The notes under the pieces were generated by a model. It made no database searches. It was not told the DNA's origin and was given only the letters and a program-made list of their open reading frames with translations. 64,000 bases of DNA from Rhododendron vialii (lineage: Eukaryota; Streptophyta; Magnoliopsida; Ericales; Ericaceae), in contig NC_080564.1 of NCBI RefSeq assembly GCF_030253575.1, forward strand, positions 9,158,501 to 9,222,500. Reading direction: 5' to 3'. This document shows positions 1-12,369 of this stretch, in pieces (within the stretch, counting starts at the first letter, position 1; each line of letters begins with the position of its first letter). Position numbers and translations under genes: made by a program.

Positions 1-238
1 ATCATTTTAATCTTCTGGCTCTTAATGTTTTGAATTGTTAACATTAAACAAAATTTTGAATTATGCCAGCAACAATTACAGAATCAAACAAAATTTTGAA
101 TTGTTAACTTTTGATTCTTATTGTTTTTTTTTTTTGAAATTTCATTGCTTGATTTATTTATGTTTTTGCAAATTTTTCAATCGATTGCTCTCTTTGTTTT
201 AAATTACTTTAACTCCTCCAAGTTATATACACTAGTGT

Positions 239-599
239 GGCTCCCACATCGGGAGTTTGGGTTTGTGTGTGTGTGTTTAAAGGGTTCACTCTACCTCTCC
301 CTAGTCAGCAATTGCCTAGGTGAGTTTGGTAGGTGAAATTACCCTCTTGCCTTCCCTCAAAAAAACTAAGTCGTGCCCACCAGTTGTGGAGGGATCCGAC
401 CTCTGGTGTAGGCCCCTTGGGCCCGCTGTCGTTGTGCTGCGTTTCGCGGCGAGGTTCTTGGACCTGCATCAGATGGGCTGGCTCCAACATTAGGAGTTTG
501 GGTTTGTGTGTGTGTGTTTAAAGGGTTCCCTCTCCCTAGTCAGCAATTGCCTATGTGAGTTTGATAGGTGAAATTACCCTCTTACCCTGCCTCAAAAAA
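239..599 (+). mobile_element. SINE-like retroposon with a repeated unit
   Basis: A 361-bp insertion is flanked by a perfect 13-bp direct repeat, TATACACTAGTGT (226-238 and 600-612), and ends in a short A-run after CTC, as expected of a poly-A retroposon. Inside, a unit of about 125 bp occurs twice (239-364 and about 478-599). Each copy begins GGCTCC and ends CTCAAAAAA, and a GC-richer spacer separates them. No clear RNA polymerase III A or B box was recognised, so the SINE call rests on the duplication and the tail. Confidence 0.6.
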
Positions 600-612
600 T
601 ATACACTAGTGT

Positions 613-2013
613 AGAAGATATTTCCAATCTATTGGAAAAAAAAAGTGAAAGAGTACTCGTAAAAGTTGTAATTGTTTGAACATGCATGTTGTATGTTATT
701 TTCTTTTCGATTGGTATTTGAAAAAAAAAAAAAAAGAAGAAGGTACAATGGCCCAAATATAGGTGAGAAACATGTGAAAATGACTCAAATATGGGTAAAA
801 AAATGGCCCAAACATGGCCCGTAGTCTATTGTTAGTTTTTAAAAATGGCCCAAATGACCCAATTAAGGCCCATTTCGGGCGGACCAAACTCCCGAAATCT
901 CCGACCGAAAATTAATACCGGTCGGAATCGGTCTTCAAATTATATATCCCAAACCCGATTGGGATCTAGCAATCCACCCCGACCCGACCGAATAACACCC
1001 CTCAGGCCCTACGCGTCTCCTTTTTTCTTTTTTTTGGAAGGCTACTGCAAACGAGGAGAGAAAGGGACTGGAAAGTGTTTTTGGTGAAAATGATGTCATT
1101 TTAACTGGGCCAGCCCGGCCCAATTTTGTTGGGCTCTCGGCAAATACCACCTTTCGAAAAAAAAATCCAAAAAAAAAAAAAAGTTCAACAAGATACATGT
1201 TAATTTTAAAAAAAACAAAACAAAAAATTCAAGTAACGTGGATGACAAAATCATAAAAATCAGATACTTATCATTATGAAAACTTAAAAACAGAAAACCA
1301 TAAAGATTACAGTATGAATTTATAATGATCCAAGAGAATCACTTAATACTGAATTGGGGTTATTGAGTTTAGGCCTTTTTTAACCCCACCTCACGTAGGG
1401 CATTAATATGTTTTTTTTAGCAACAACCAAATGATATTAGGGGCCTCTTGGGTCTTACCCGGTGGCCGGAGCTGCATTTGAAATGACAAGTATTTTCATA
1501 AGGTAGAGAGAGATAAAAAATTATTTAAAGATTTAGTACACGCAGGATGAAATAGCATGGACAAGTTTAATCAGATTTTAAAAAGGAAATAGGATCTCGA
1601 AAAATCCTAAGATATACAAGCTACGCGTCTATATTTGATGTACATACATACATATAGATATATTGATATTAAATGCAAAAAAAAGCAAAAAAAAAAAAAT
1701 TGATGTACGTACTTAAATCTGAAATATACAGTAATACAGATCTCATATTGATCGTTGTACGTATTAAATATTACAATAAAGCTATGGGTATATATAGATT
1801 GTACATATCATGTACATATAGGTTTTTGGGGCTCACCCCGGGTCCCACAAAAATGATTCGAATCACCTATTATTTTTAAAACATTTTTTATGGAGCCCTG
1901 TAAAAAATCAGCTTAACCCGATATCGGTAAGGATTTTTTCTGAATTGTGGGGCCGAAACTACTTAACTGTTCAGATATAGCCCAGGATCACGACTTCTCA
2001 TGTGACAGATTAA
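613..2013. other. Intergenic DNA with repeat debris
   Basis: No gene is visible. Around 740-850 ATGGCCCAAA recurs in a degenerate way. Near 985-1005 the sequence ends in AACACCCCT after GC-rich GACC motifs, which looks like the right end of a hAT-type element, but no left end was found. The remainder is A/T-rich with homopolymer runs. Confidence 0.5.
1840..1925. repeat. Half-arm of the fold-back family seen at 61404 and 62322
   Basis: GGGTCCCACAAAAATGATTC followed by GTAAAAAATCAGCTTAA resembles one arm of the fold-back elements at 61404-61797 and 62322-62699, in the same order and spacing. The opposite arm is not visible, so this is a truncated or eroded copy. Confidence 0.5.
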
Positions 2014-3053
2014 GGGGTGTTAAATGAACCAAACAACTCAAGTTCGACTTGAGCTCGGCTCAACTTTGGCTCATTCAAACTTGTTCTCAAAATTCAAACT
2101 CGTTCACAAAAAATGCGAGCCGAGCTCAATCACTTATGATTGGTAGTTCATAAATTCGAGCCAAGTTTGAACAGATGTTTGGCGTGACAGGCTCGTGAAC
2201 AATGGACCAATCCGTAATTAAAGTAGGGGTAAATTAATAAATATATAATATGCAGATTTAAGATCTGACATTCTTTTTTTAAGAAATTTTACCTAGTATG
2301 ATTCCTATAATATTGCGTATCCCATTAGAAAATTTCTTCAGCTGAGTTATGGAAATGTAGGGTTTTATCAAATCCTATGAAGTCTTCCATTCCATGCATG
2401 TTTGGCACTCGGCAGTGTCGAAGACAAAAATTTCTTTTTTGAGTGTTGAAAAGTTAGGCTGGACATTCAGTTTTATGCATGTCTAGAGGGGTATAGTATT
2501 TCTTTAAGCTTTTGTCATCTGGAACTTCAAGAGATTAACTCAAACTTGAAAGCTCGAGATTGACTTGCATATTTTACGAGCCAAACCAAGTTTATCATGA
2601 TGACAAAAGTTGTATTGTGAGCTGAACTTGAAAACTTAGTCCCATAAATTCTCAAGCTCAAGCCGGACTTGGGAATTTATCAAATCCTATGAAGTCTTCC
2701 ATTCCATGCATGTTTGGCACTTGGCAGTGTAGAAGACAAAAATTTCCTTTTTAGCGTTGAAAAGTTAGGCTGGACATTCAGTTTTATGCATGTCTAGAGG
2801 GGTATAGTATTCTTTAAGCTTTTGTCATCTGGAACTTCACGAGATTAAGTCAGACTTGAAAGCTCGAGATCGACTTGCATGTTTCACGAGCCAAGCCAAG
2901 TTTATCATGATCACGGAAGTTGTATTGTGAGCTGAGCTTGAAAACTTAGTCCCATAAATTCCCAAGCTCGAGCCAAGCCTGACCAGTGTATAAAGAGTAT
3001 GAGCCAAACTTGAGCAATAGTGTATTTGGCTTACTTGGCTCGATTAACACCCC
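2014..3053. mobile_element. hAT-like non-autonomous element, about 1 kb
   Basis: The left end GGGGTGTTAAATGAACCAA and the right end TTGGCTCGATTAACACCCC are imperfect inverted repeats of about 20 bp. The interior is rich in GAGCTCG and AGCTTGA motifs and has no coding capacity. A convincing 8-bp target duplication was not found. Similar GAGCTCGAG/GAGCC-rich sequence occurs at 36553-36740 and inside the element at 52594-53235, so this is a local repeat family. Confidence 0.5.
2365..2975. repeat. Tandem duplication of about 310 bp
   Basis: A unit starting TTATCAAATCCTATGAAG occurs at about 2365-2664 and again at about 2677-2975, offset by 310-312 bp with scattered substitutions. Both copies lie inside the hAT-like element at 2014-3053 and carry GGCTGGACATTCAG and CCCATAAATTC at matching positions. 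Confidence 0.85.
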
Positions 3054-3853
3054 ATGGATCCTCGTTCCAAATGTAATTGCAAAACCCTTCGGTTTTTGGT
3101 CCCAAATCCCAATATGTAAATCTATGATGGAAAAAATCAAGTCTGATTAGTCATTGGTACGTGTCTGATCGATTTATGTTTTCCTTACCATGTTTTGTTA
3201 GATGACAACCCAAATATCAAATTAACATGGTTTATAACTTCAAATTTACACATCGTAACAAAACATAGAACTCGTATCATCAAATTAGGACAGCGTTGGA
3301 ATCGCACGGGGAGAATCGCACGAAAGTAACATGATCCCACCTTATGAGTTGTGGCACGGATACAAGTCCTTTTGTAAGTGCCGTCGGGCTTTACAAAATG
3401 ATATAATTGCAACTGACTTGTAAAAAAAACCAAAAAAAAAAAAAAAGCAGTCACAACTAGTTGTGTTTCAATAGCTATTTTTCACGATCTCCAGATCACC
3501 TTCTGCTAAAAATCGAAGAACCAGGTTAGAGGATTTTGATCTATACACATATTTCGTGCAATCTGCAGCTTCACTCTGCCCTTTTTTCTCCCTCCAATGT
3601 CCATTTGAAGACGATGAACGAATGATAATGTGTTAAGGAAACAAATCAACTAAAGGATAATTCTTAGGCTGTCTTTGTTAGAATAAGTATAAGCATCTGG
3701 TCTGCCAAGAATTCTACCGCCTCACATCAAGGAAACCTGCATATTGTAACCAAGTTTTTGGAAATTATCAGCCAACTTCGTTAGGATACAATCATGCTCA
3801 GGCGAAAGAGGTAAAGGAAAAATAAAAATCATAGCACCTTATGAAGTCTACCA
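3054..3853. other. 3' flank of the bHLH gene
   Basis: No gene is visible. The part next to 3853 should hold the 3' untranslated region of the minus-strand bHLH gene. The rest is A/T-rich DNA with an A-run near 3424-3446. Confidence 0.5.
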
Positions 3854-4593
3854 TTAGATTCCGCATTGTGGGGACTCGGGAGCCAGATCAGGGTTAAAGT
3901 CCATTCGGCTTGTACTTTGAAGCTGATCATTTCCCCATACTCCTGCCACCTGTAAACCGACGTCTTAAATCAGGTCTTGGATTCTAGGAGTACAGAGAAT
4001 TTAGTATGTATATATAACCTACATTCGGGTAAGGCCTCGTTCCTGGATCACATAGGATTGTCGCACTGCCACCATGTGAATAACGGATCTACAGAGGAAA
4101 GAATTGAGATAAAAGCTCAAAAAGGAAACCTAAACCGAAGAAACAGCAGACCCGATTTTAAGTTTCGTACATCACTGCACAGTACTTACATCTCTTTGAA
4201 GAATCTGTTCAGGTTCAACATTTGCTTCAGGATAAACAGTGGATACTTTCATAGACAAAAACTGCAACAAATAGGCAAGTGCATCTTCAAAATCATTGAG
4301 AAACGACGTAATTTGATCATTCCACTTGTTAAATCATATGCTATATATATGTGCAATGGAAATCATCTTCTCAAGCATCCCAAGCTTAAGTCCGAATGCC
4401 ACAATCATTCTTGTTTGGCGACAAGTGACTGAAAATAGCAATTGAAGGGGGTGATGGGACTTAATTCCTAATCGTTCCAATCTTGATCAACCATCATCTT
4501 GTTGGATGCCTAGAATAGTGTCGTTTTTCTTTTTGGTATTTTCGCGAAGATTATTTAGCACTCCTAGCAAAAGATCCTAGAACTGCCATGTTG

Positions 4594-4631
<38 letters not shown>

Positions 4632-5976
4632 ATGTATATAGCTATCGTTTATGAGGTGCCCCGCCTATTTCATAGGGTAGATTCTTCATGATCCAATCGG
4701 AAGAGGGCATTTGAGGTTTGTCTTAATGCTACGTTAGGATAGAGGAGTGAAACTAGAGCGGAAGATAGATTAAAGGTAGTAGAAATTTACTGGAACAACA
4801 TTCGCGGATAAGTATTCAATTATGAAAATGAGCCGAGGCTTTTTCTGAAGCTCAGAGGCATACCTCAACTTGCTTTTGCAATGATAGCACATAGTTGATT
4901 ATTTCATCAAGCATTACTGCCTTCCCTGTAATCTGAAAGTTGCCAAGAATTTCTTAGGATTTAGATCCTACAGAAGGCAATACAAACTCTCTGAAGCACG
5001 GGAAAAAAAACGTTACCTTATCACATCCTGGAACAAGATCTTGAAGAAACTTCATCCTTTCTCGAATTTTTTCCCTTCTAACCTGCGGATGAAGAAAACA
5101 TTACAGGCTTCTGATCCAGAAAAATAATGAAGCAGTGTAAGCATTAAAGTGAAAGAGAAATCATAGATCGGAACAGACTCTCTCCGCAAGGCTGTGACTG
5201 TTAGTTGCTTGGCCTCGTTTTGCCCTCACATGAACATAGTCCTCTTTCGGAGCATCCCCGCTACTGGAACTGTCATTAACTTCTCTACCAATAATTTGCT
5301 TGCACTTTTTAGAAACTGGCTTTATCTCAGGTTTCTGTTTCTCTTTCTCCTCATCTTCCTCTCGCGTGCATTGGTCGTTCTCTGTTTTCGTGTCCTAATG
5401 CACATAATACCAAAAAAATTGAAAGAACCAAAAAAGAAAAGAAGAAGATCCAGAGATAGTTTGAGACAAATCAGAAAAGCTAAAACTTGAGCCAACCTCA
5501 AACTGTGTAATTTGAGACCAATCTTCAGATGCCCGTCTTCTTTTGTTTCCATCAAGTGAAGGTTTTATAGTTCCTTCACCCCCTTGAGATTTTGCAAAAT
5601 CATCAGCTGCACATTGTGTTGTTAATGCTTTCTCATTCTTGTCACCGCTACGTTCTGGGGGATTATCGCCAGAACAACTAGAGTAGCGGCACCTTTGCAG
5701 GTTTAAGAAACCATCCATATCTGGGAATGTTCCGCTTCCAAAGCTGGAAAAGGGAGAAGTCCCAACTTCCATATTACTATGTGCAATCGAACCAATTAGC
5801 GGAGTCCAACCGCTGTTGAAAGACGAATGCACTCTATTCCAATGCTCTGAGCCCGTTGTCATTCCAAGAACCTCTTCTGCTGGGAGAGCCGTGAAGTTTC
5901 CCAGCGACGAGCAATCCAAAAGGCCGCCACCGCCTCTATTCCCACACCCCAAATCTCCGTTACCTCCGGCGTCCAT
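3854..5976 (-). CDS. bHLH transcription factor, subfamily XII (CIB/BEE-like)
   Basis: Reconstructed exons are 5976-5497, 5394-5179, 5082-5017, 4932-4864, 4261-4190, 4088-4023 and 3949-3854, giving 354 residues. All introns are GT-AG and phase 0. The first 200 residues are low-complexity and Gly/Ser-rich, with a KRRR stretch near 145. The bHLH domain spans about residues 215-278: [20 protein letters not shown] is the basic region, with H227, E231 and R235 in the H-E-R pattern of E-box/G-box binders, and helix 2 reads [24 protein letters not shown] follows, as in the CIB1/BEE/bHLH49-78 group. It should be a nuclear, dimeric DNA-binding protein; members of the group act in blue-light flowering and brassinosteroid growth responses. 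Which member it is cannot be settled. The last two short exons are less certain than the bHLH exons. Confidence 0.9.
4597..4629. repeat. (CA)n microsatellite in bHLH intron 4
   Basis: About 16 CA repeats lie in the 602-bp fourth intron of the bHLH gene (4262-4863). It is probably length-polymorphic; no function is suggested. Confidence 0.95.
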
Positions 5977-6908
5977 TTTCCGATGAATCCAAAGTGCAGA
6001 AACCAGTGGAGGTTTTACTTTTAAGTAACTGTTTTGAGTTGGTAAGGTACAGAAACAAATTGTTAGTTTATTGAAGGGGGGGTTTCGACAATGTTAGCTG
6101 GTAAAGAATTTTTTTGGCAGGAGTAAGCAAGGAACAAGTAACTTTAGCAGCCTTATAGAAACAAGAGAGGAGGAGTACTCTAAAGAAAAGTGAAATGAAT
6201 CAGTTAACAGCACGTACCCTCCAACCGGCAAAGGTGAAGTAGTAATTAGAATCCAATGTAACAGTAATAGTATAATCTAACTGGCTGATCCAGCCAGTTA
6301 ACACCTGCTTAGCAAAAACCCCAAACACCTAGTAATTGAAAAACTAAAAGGTGGAAAGCTTCACGGAGACAGGAAAGGGAACCCTTTCAGAAGATGAAGG
6401 AGATAAATAGGATAACAAACAAGGGCATCTTATTCACAAGGGGCATTAGTTAATGGCACAAACAAGCAAGCTCCCCTGAAAGGAGCAGGTTCACTTTTTT
6501 TGGTTTGATTCCCATAGAGAGCAGTATTAAACCATCATTCAACGACTAGATTTCCAATGGGTGCAACTATGCAATAGCATCTCCAATGGTTTGCCAAGTT
6601 TCTTTTCGAAAGCCGTTTTTTGTCAAGAGCTCCCAAAAATTAGGCAAATTTTCTTATGGATGCAATTTTTCCTTTGAAACGAGTGAGTGATTCTAAACAT
6701 TATGACGACAAACTGAACAAAAGATGTCTGAAAAGTAAATGATACCGACAGTTTTTAAGACAAATTAATTTAGCGGCTTTACGTGTTAAAATTCATTTTG
6801 TTTGGTTCAACTTCTATACAAACATCCAATTGGTCGGAATCTTAAAAGTCGTTTTTAATGTAACGTACTCTATTGAAATGGTCATGAAGTGAAAAAAACA
6901 CCAAAGAG
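5977..6908. other. Upstream region of the bHLH gene
   Basis: This should hold the promoter and 5' untranslated region of the minus-strand bHLH gene. No clear TATA box or other element could be assigned. An isolated AGCATCTCCAATGG near 6572 resembles one end of a MITE but has no partner. Confidence 0.4.
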
Positions 6909-7252
6909 ACTACAATACACACCTTTTCTTTTGGTGTGTATCATATGCACTTCCAAAATGTTATGATTCATAGAGGAAATGTTACGAATCGTATTAGTGA
7001 AAAGTTACGATTTTAGTATAAAAGTTACGAATCTTAAATGTTACGAATTGTATTGCTAAAACGTTATGATTTTTTAGTATAAAAGTTACGAGGTACATCA
7101 AAATGTTATGAATCATAATGAAAATGTTACGAATCGTATTGCTGAAATATTATGAGTTTTATAGCAAAAGTAATGAAACACACTAAAATGTTATAAATTA
7201 AACATAAAATAGGTACATATGGTACGCACTTTTAAGGAGTGTGTATTGTAGT
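6909..7252. mobile_element. MITE, ACTACAATACACAC family, copy 1
   Basis: The ends ACTACAATACACAC and GTGTGTATTGTAGT are perfect 14-bp inverted repeats around 344 bp. The interior repeats short units containing GTTACGAATC and GTTATGA several times with irregular spacing. The element at 41292-41587 is a second copy with the same ends and interior order. No coding capacity. The superfamily was not assigned. Confidence 0.8.
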
Positions 7253-8090
7253 AATAAAAAAAGATGATTTTGAGTATATAACAAACCATGTGGACTACTA
7301 CTAGTATTTCGGGCTAACGCATATTGAGCCATGTGGTGTAGCTTGTGGACCAAAATCAAAGTACTAGGGCGTAGGTACAAAATCAATCACTTAACTTTAA
7401 AATGTTACCTAATCTGTGACGACCCGACCCTAGAAGTTGTGACCGGCCAAGTAGGTATTAAGCTGCCAAAGGCCTGCTTGATAAAACTTGCTCCGGTCCG
7501 GTTTTGTATTCCAATCTCAAGAAAATCCGGTTTTTCCCCCCTTCTCTCTCATTTTTCGTAGTTGCTTTTTCTACCATCTCATAATCTGCAGAAGTTGTTC
7601 CACGGAAGACCCAAAACCGCCCCGGAAGTCGTGATGTAATCAAACTTTATTTTCTTCAAAAATACTAGAGGCACATCAATGTAACTGAGATGTGTTACAC
7701 CTGATGTGCCCCTACTATTTTCTTCTCGTGTTTCTTGTATTTTCTTGTCTTATGTGGAGTACTAATTTAACGTACGAGTAAGAAAATCTTGGGAGTGAAG
7801 CGACCACATCCTCGGCATTTGCAGGTGCAGTTACAACAATTCTCATGCTTTGTTCCCCTAAACCCCAAAAAAAAAAAAAAAGCACACAATTGTAGGGCTA
7901 ATTTTATATACAAGGACGGTTCCGAAATAAGAATTGTTCTTTTGTTCTTTTTGGTAATGCAATGTGTCTCGGCCAATTTGTTCGTACCTCGGACTAATTC
8001 CTACAATCTCTTCCAGAGGTGAGGTGAGATAATTCCAAGAGTTGTTGACAAGAAAAATCGAACATGAAATCTTAAGAAGGAGCAAGCCCC
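7253..8090. other. Intergenic, no gene recognised
   Basis: Short open frames on both strands here do not resemble known proteins. ATGTGCC and GATGTG motifs recur around 7670-7710, and an A-run lies at 7865-7881. Confidence 0.4.
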
Positions 8091-8093
8091 TAA

Positions 8094-8673
8094 GAGCATC
8101 TGCATCAGGGACGCTACTTTCCTGGTGCCGCTATAGTAACCAGCCAATAGAGGAAATTGGCCTTGCATCAGCCTCTCCTCTCTTGGCATCAAAGTAACAT
8201 TTGCTACAGTACCTCGTGGAAAACCAAGAGGAACTATTCATAGGTTAAACATTAATTTAATGTTTTCAATTCAAACTTTTTATATTTGGTTTTAGGACTT
8301 TCTTAGGGAGCTCGTTAAAAGTTTTAGAGCAAAAAATTCATTATGACTATTTCAGATAAAAGGATCAGAAAAATAAGATCTTTGCACCGGTTCAAACAGA
8401 TTAAAAATTGAAACATTGAATTTTTTAACCATATTTTTTAGTAATATATAAACAATGTAAAAAATTAAGTTCTTCAATTTTCAATTCGTTTGAACCGGTG
8501 CGAAGATCTTATTTTTTTATCATTTTATCATAAATACGAATATTTAATTGAGAAGAGAGTGAGAGTAAAGAGTCTGATGCAGTGAACATTATAAAAATAG
8601 CTAGCTAAAGTAATAAAGTAAGTTTTTAAGATGTAATTTGGTCCAAAATTTGAAGAGTCTTGTGCGGATGCTC
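8094..8673. mobile_element. Harbinger-like MITE with TAA duplication
   Basis: The element runs from GAGCATCTGCATC to GTGCGGATGCTC and is flanked by TAA on both sides (8091-8093 and 8674-8676), the 3-bp duplication typical of PIF/Harbinger elements. It contains a strong internal inverted repeat: AAGATCTTTGCACCGGTTCAA near 8377 pairs with its near-complement near 8495, with arms of about 75 bp at 8338-8415 and 8470-8540. No coding capacity. Confidence 0.75.
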
Positions 8674-8676
8674 TAA

Positions 8677-9580
8677 GTCACGGCTAAAATCAGCATGCCA
8701 ACCCCTTGGGTTTATCTACGTTGGCATGAAAGAACAAAAAGGGATAGGGCTTCTGTTTGACACCTAGCTAGCTAGTTCTTTATGGAATCAAACCTTGGTT
8801 GGCACCATTTCCAGCTGTGGCCGGCTTGCTCAAATCCGTGCTCTAGGGCTCAAACAAGTTGCTGGTGGTCAAACATTCCCTTACGGTCAAATCCTTTTAA
8901 TTAATTAATTCCCAGTTGTGACATTGCTGGAAAGCGCAAATATCTTATGGATTTAAGTCTGAAGAAACTGTTGAGCTTTGGACACCAGCAACATATGTTT
9001 TGATTAATTGTTTAATTAAAGTCTTTTTTCTTAAAGGAATGGTTTAATTAAGTCAGAAAAGCTGATCTCATTAGTTGGCAAAAGTCATTTGGATAACTAA
9101 GCAAGCGTGGCTATGCTTTTGTAGGTCAACAATATTGGTTTGCATGTTCCGTAACAAAGCTTAAATACTCCTATTAAAGTTTGATGATTAAGTACTACCA
9201 TTTAAAGGATTCGGAAAGCGTGTCAGGAACAGAGATTGGATCATTGCTGGTTGCTGCCTGTTTTAAGATGGTTTTTACTTGATTATCTACATTAATCCAC
9301 TGGATTCAAGGACAAATAGGAATCAAAAGTACAAATAGGAATCAAATTAAGGCCGTGGCATTAGTAGTGCTTGGTGAAACGCATCATTTCCATGCAAACA
9401 TCATGATTCGGGGATGTTTAATTTAGGAGATTCGCCTCCTCCTTTCGAATTCACCTCTATTCAGGTCTTATTTTGTCATTGTGAAGTAATTTATTTAATT
9501 ATCTATTTATTTTTTTGATCGTCATTACGAAGTTAATTCGTTAGCCAAGAATGTACCAGTAACTTGAGAAGATATTCTAT
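8677..9580. other. Intergenic, no gene recognised
   Basis: A/T-rich DNA with TTAATTAATTAA-type stretches near 8898 and 9005-9055. A short duplicated phrase (GGACAAATAGGAATCAAA-like) lies near 9309-9345. Nothing else is evident. Confidence 0.4.
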
Positions 9581-9779
9581 ATGCACCCCGATTTTTGCTG
9601 GAAGCTATTTTACCAAGATCAGCTAGCTTTACTACAAGAATTTGATGTTTTTAAGACCAAAACAACGATGGTCTCCAAATTTACGATTTTTGGAGACCTA
9701 GGGCGGTGGCTGGGTTTTTGGGTGGCTCTCCAGGTGGCTGGCGGTGATGTAGGTGGGGGATGTGGTTGGCAGTAGCTAG

Positions 9780-10098
9780 GGTTTTGTTTAGTCTTTAATG
9801 GATTGAGCTCGTCCCATTATTTGGGCTTTTAGGCCGCTTAGGTGTTCGGTATTAATTTTTTCTTATTTGGGCTTTCAAGCCGACGAGTGTGGGCTTTGTC
9901 CCAATGGGTTTTTCGTGTTTGGCTTCTTGCCAAACTTGGGTTTTGGGTCTTGGATAGGCATAGGATTACGTACTCTTAAGTGTTGTAGAACGATTGGATC
10001 TCAGACTAGGATTTTGATGCCATCATTCCTTGTTCCTATTAATCTTTGTAACAATTTCAGAGATTAATGAAATTTTTTTGCCTTTCAAAAAAAAAAAG
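9780..10098 (+). mobile_element. LINE-like 3' end with poly-A tail
   Basis: The segment ends TTAATGAAATTTTTTTGCC followed by a run of A (10088-10098). This resembles the 3' ends of plant L1-type LINEs. It is rich in GGGCTTTNAGCC-like phrases. No reverse transcriptase is present, so it would be a 5'-truncated copy. The left boundary and any target duplication were not found; a retrocopied transcript end is an alternative. Confidence 0.45.
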
Positions 10099-12326
10099 TT
10101 TCAAAACTAATTTTCGAAGCAAAAATAGGATATAGTCTCTAAATAATTCTCCCTATCCACCATTTTTCACTTTTTCCCAATGCACATTATGCCGAATTTA
10201 CAAAGAAAACTACCAAATGGTAGGTGATAAGTATATTATACCATTACCAGATCACTTCAACAAGCAACTGGTAAAGTTGTGCTAGCTGTTGGAGATTTGG
10301 TCTCAGCGTTAATGCCAACTATTACACGTTAATCTTTAGAAAATGCCAATACCTTACAAGTTGCAATCATCCGAAAGAATTTCCACCAACATAATTATGA
10401 TAAACTGTTTGCAATCAGAGAAAAACGACACTTGCTAGCTTTCACAGCTAGCAAAAATCTTTTTTAGAGGTCAAAAATAAGGGCAATCAACCCTACTGTT
10501 GGTGACACCGTGACAAATCTACGTTGTTAGGTGCGTGAGACACTATAATTGCGAATTCTCCTGACAAGACGCTCAATAACTCAGCCAAACTTTCGGTAAT
10601 AATTGACAAACTAATCTTAAACATTTTGCAGATTTTCTGCAAGGAAGAAACTTTCACTTACGCGATCTCCTCGTGCACATCTTCTGGGACTATAACAGTG
10701 ATACTATACTTAGACTTTTCAATAGTGACTGTGAGAAGGAAAGAAAGAAAAGGAGCGAGACATAACTGGTTATTAGTCGTATAATTTCGGATCCCAAGTG
10801 CTCGTGTATTGGCTCGGTAGATCACACTATACATGTCCCAATACCTTGTTCTGGTTTTCGTTACCAGTGTTCGCACCCTTGATAACATGAATTCGTATAG
10901 GTAATAAACTAGTATAACCTTTTGATCCAAAAACTACAATTTCCTTGATTAGGTTTTGCATAACACGTACATGCGTCAGTGAGTATAGTTAACAAAACGG
11001 TAATGGAAACCTTGGAATGTACTTCTCATCCATCGTGTTGCTCAATTGCATGGCCTAGACCAGTTATTTGACAACCGCATCGTTCTAGAATATGTTAGTG
11101 CATAACTCAAAACCCTGAACCACACCAAGTTCAATTAAATTCCCCCGGTAGATTTTCGTTTCGGCGTTCTTGAAAAATTTACTCCAAAAGGTTCGGAGGA
11201 ATTCAAAGGTGGTAGATTTTCGTTTCGGCGTTCTTGAAAATTTACTCCTAAAGGTTCGGAGGAATTCAAAAGGTGACAGAAGCAGGATAACCAAACTTTT
11301 TTTTTTGGATCAAATGTCCAAGGGACTATTGGGCCAACTCATGATGAAGTGCTTTACAGGTTACTAATAGACTCCTTCAATCATGGTATGGGCTTATGAT
11401 TCGGACCACATTATTATGATCAAAGGATGACATCCGCGGCCACACGTGACAAGGGGAACAAGGCCTACGTACCCACACGTGCTAACAAACGCGGTTTGAC
11501 AACCATCATTTGTTAATTCTAAATAGAGATCCTAAAGGTAAATATTCAACAAGAAAACTTTCTCCATAGAACAAATCATATTGTTGCAAAGTACTATTTC
11601 CTTGCTGGTAATAATTATGGGGAACTAAATCATTCGTCGAACACCCTTCACATCTTCCTTTTGAAAAATGGGATAAAATGTCCATCACCTTTGGAGAAAG
11701 CTAAAGCGAAGGAAGAAAGATGTGTATGGTAATGATGGGGTCAAGAGAACTTAACGAGCTGCTGAACGGATCATACGTGTTGTGGTCAAAGGCTTAAAAG
11801 GAAAAAAGACCCTAGTTTTTCATTATTGGTTAAACACTCGGCTGGTTTCTGTACTTTACAGGACTAAGTAAGAAAGCTAGAACATCATTGTGAATGGGAT
11901 GCCACAAATTGTCAAAATACCATCGAAAATGCGGACCAGGTTACGTACTCTTGCAATTTCAACTGCATGATTGGACAAAAGTATTTCACCATAAGCATCG
12001 TACTTTTGTGCAATTCTGTAATTGAAATTACACATCCGGTACAGGAAATTGACCTCTTGAAAAGGCTTGATTACGATTGGCTAAACAAAGATCCAGACAC
12101 GTATATGTTCCAGCAATGTGTTGCATGCGAGTTTCACACGTAAGACTCCGATTATGATTATGTAGGATGACTCAAACATTAATTTCCTCGTGCAATTCAA
12201 GCGTCAATATTAAGTTAGAAGGATTGAGTTTGGAAATTCTGGAACCCATTTTCCCAAATAGTTAACCCATTTTACCCCCAATCCCAGCCACTAATTCAGG
12301 AATTTAAGAAAATTACACCTACTATA

Positions 12327-12330
<4 letters not shown>
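10099..12330. other. Intergenic, 3' side of ANT
   Basis: No gene is supported. A minus-strand open frame at 10658-10930 has no recognisable domain. The only structured feature is the tandem duplication at 11147-11274. The segment next to 12330 should include part of the ANT 3' untranslated region. Confidence 0.4.
11147..11274. repeat. Two-copy tandem repeat, 64-bp period
   Basis: GGTAGATTTTCGTTTCGGCG starts at 11147 and again at 11211. Each copy runs to GGTTCGGAGGAATTCAAA with only a few differences. Confidence 0.9.

Positions 12331-12367
<37 letters not shown>
12331..12367. repeat. (CT)n microsatellite abutting the ANT stop codon
   Basis: About 18 CT units. On the minus strand the ANT stop codon TGA (12368-12366) runs directly into GAGAGA, so the repeat forms the first bases of the 3' untranslated region. 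Confidence 0.95.

Positions 12368-12369
<2 letters not shown>

Noticed and set aside
6568..6600. MITE end AGCATCTCCAATGG
   Set aside because: No complementary partner within 1 kb and no target duplication.
10658..10930. 90-residue minus-strand frame
   Set aside because: No recognisable domain, and too short for support without homology.
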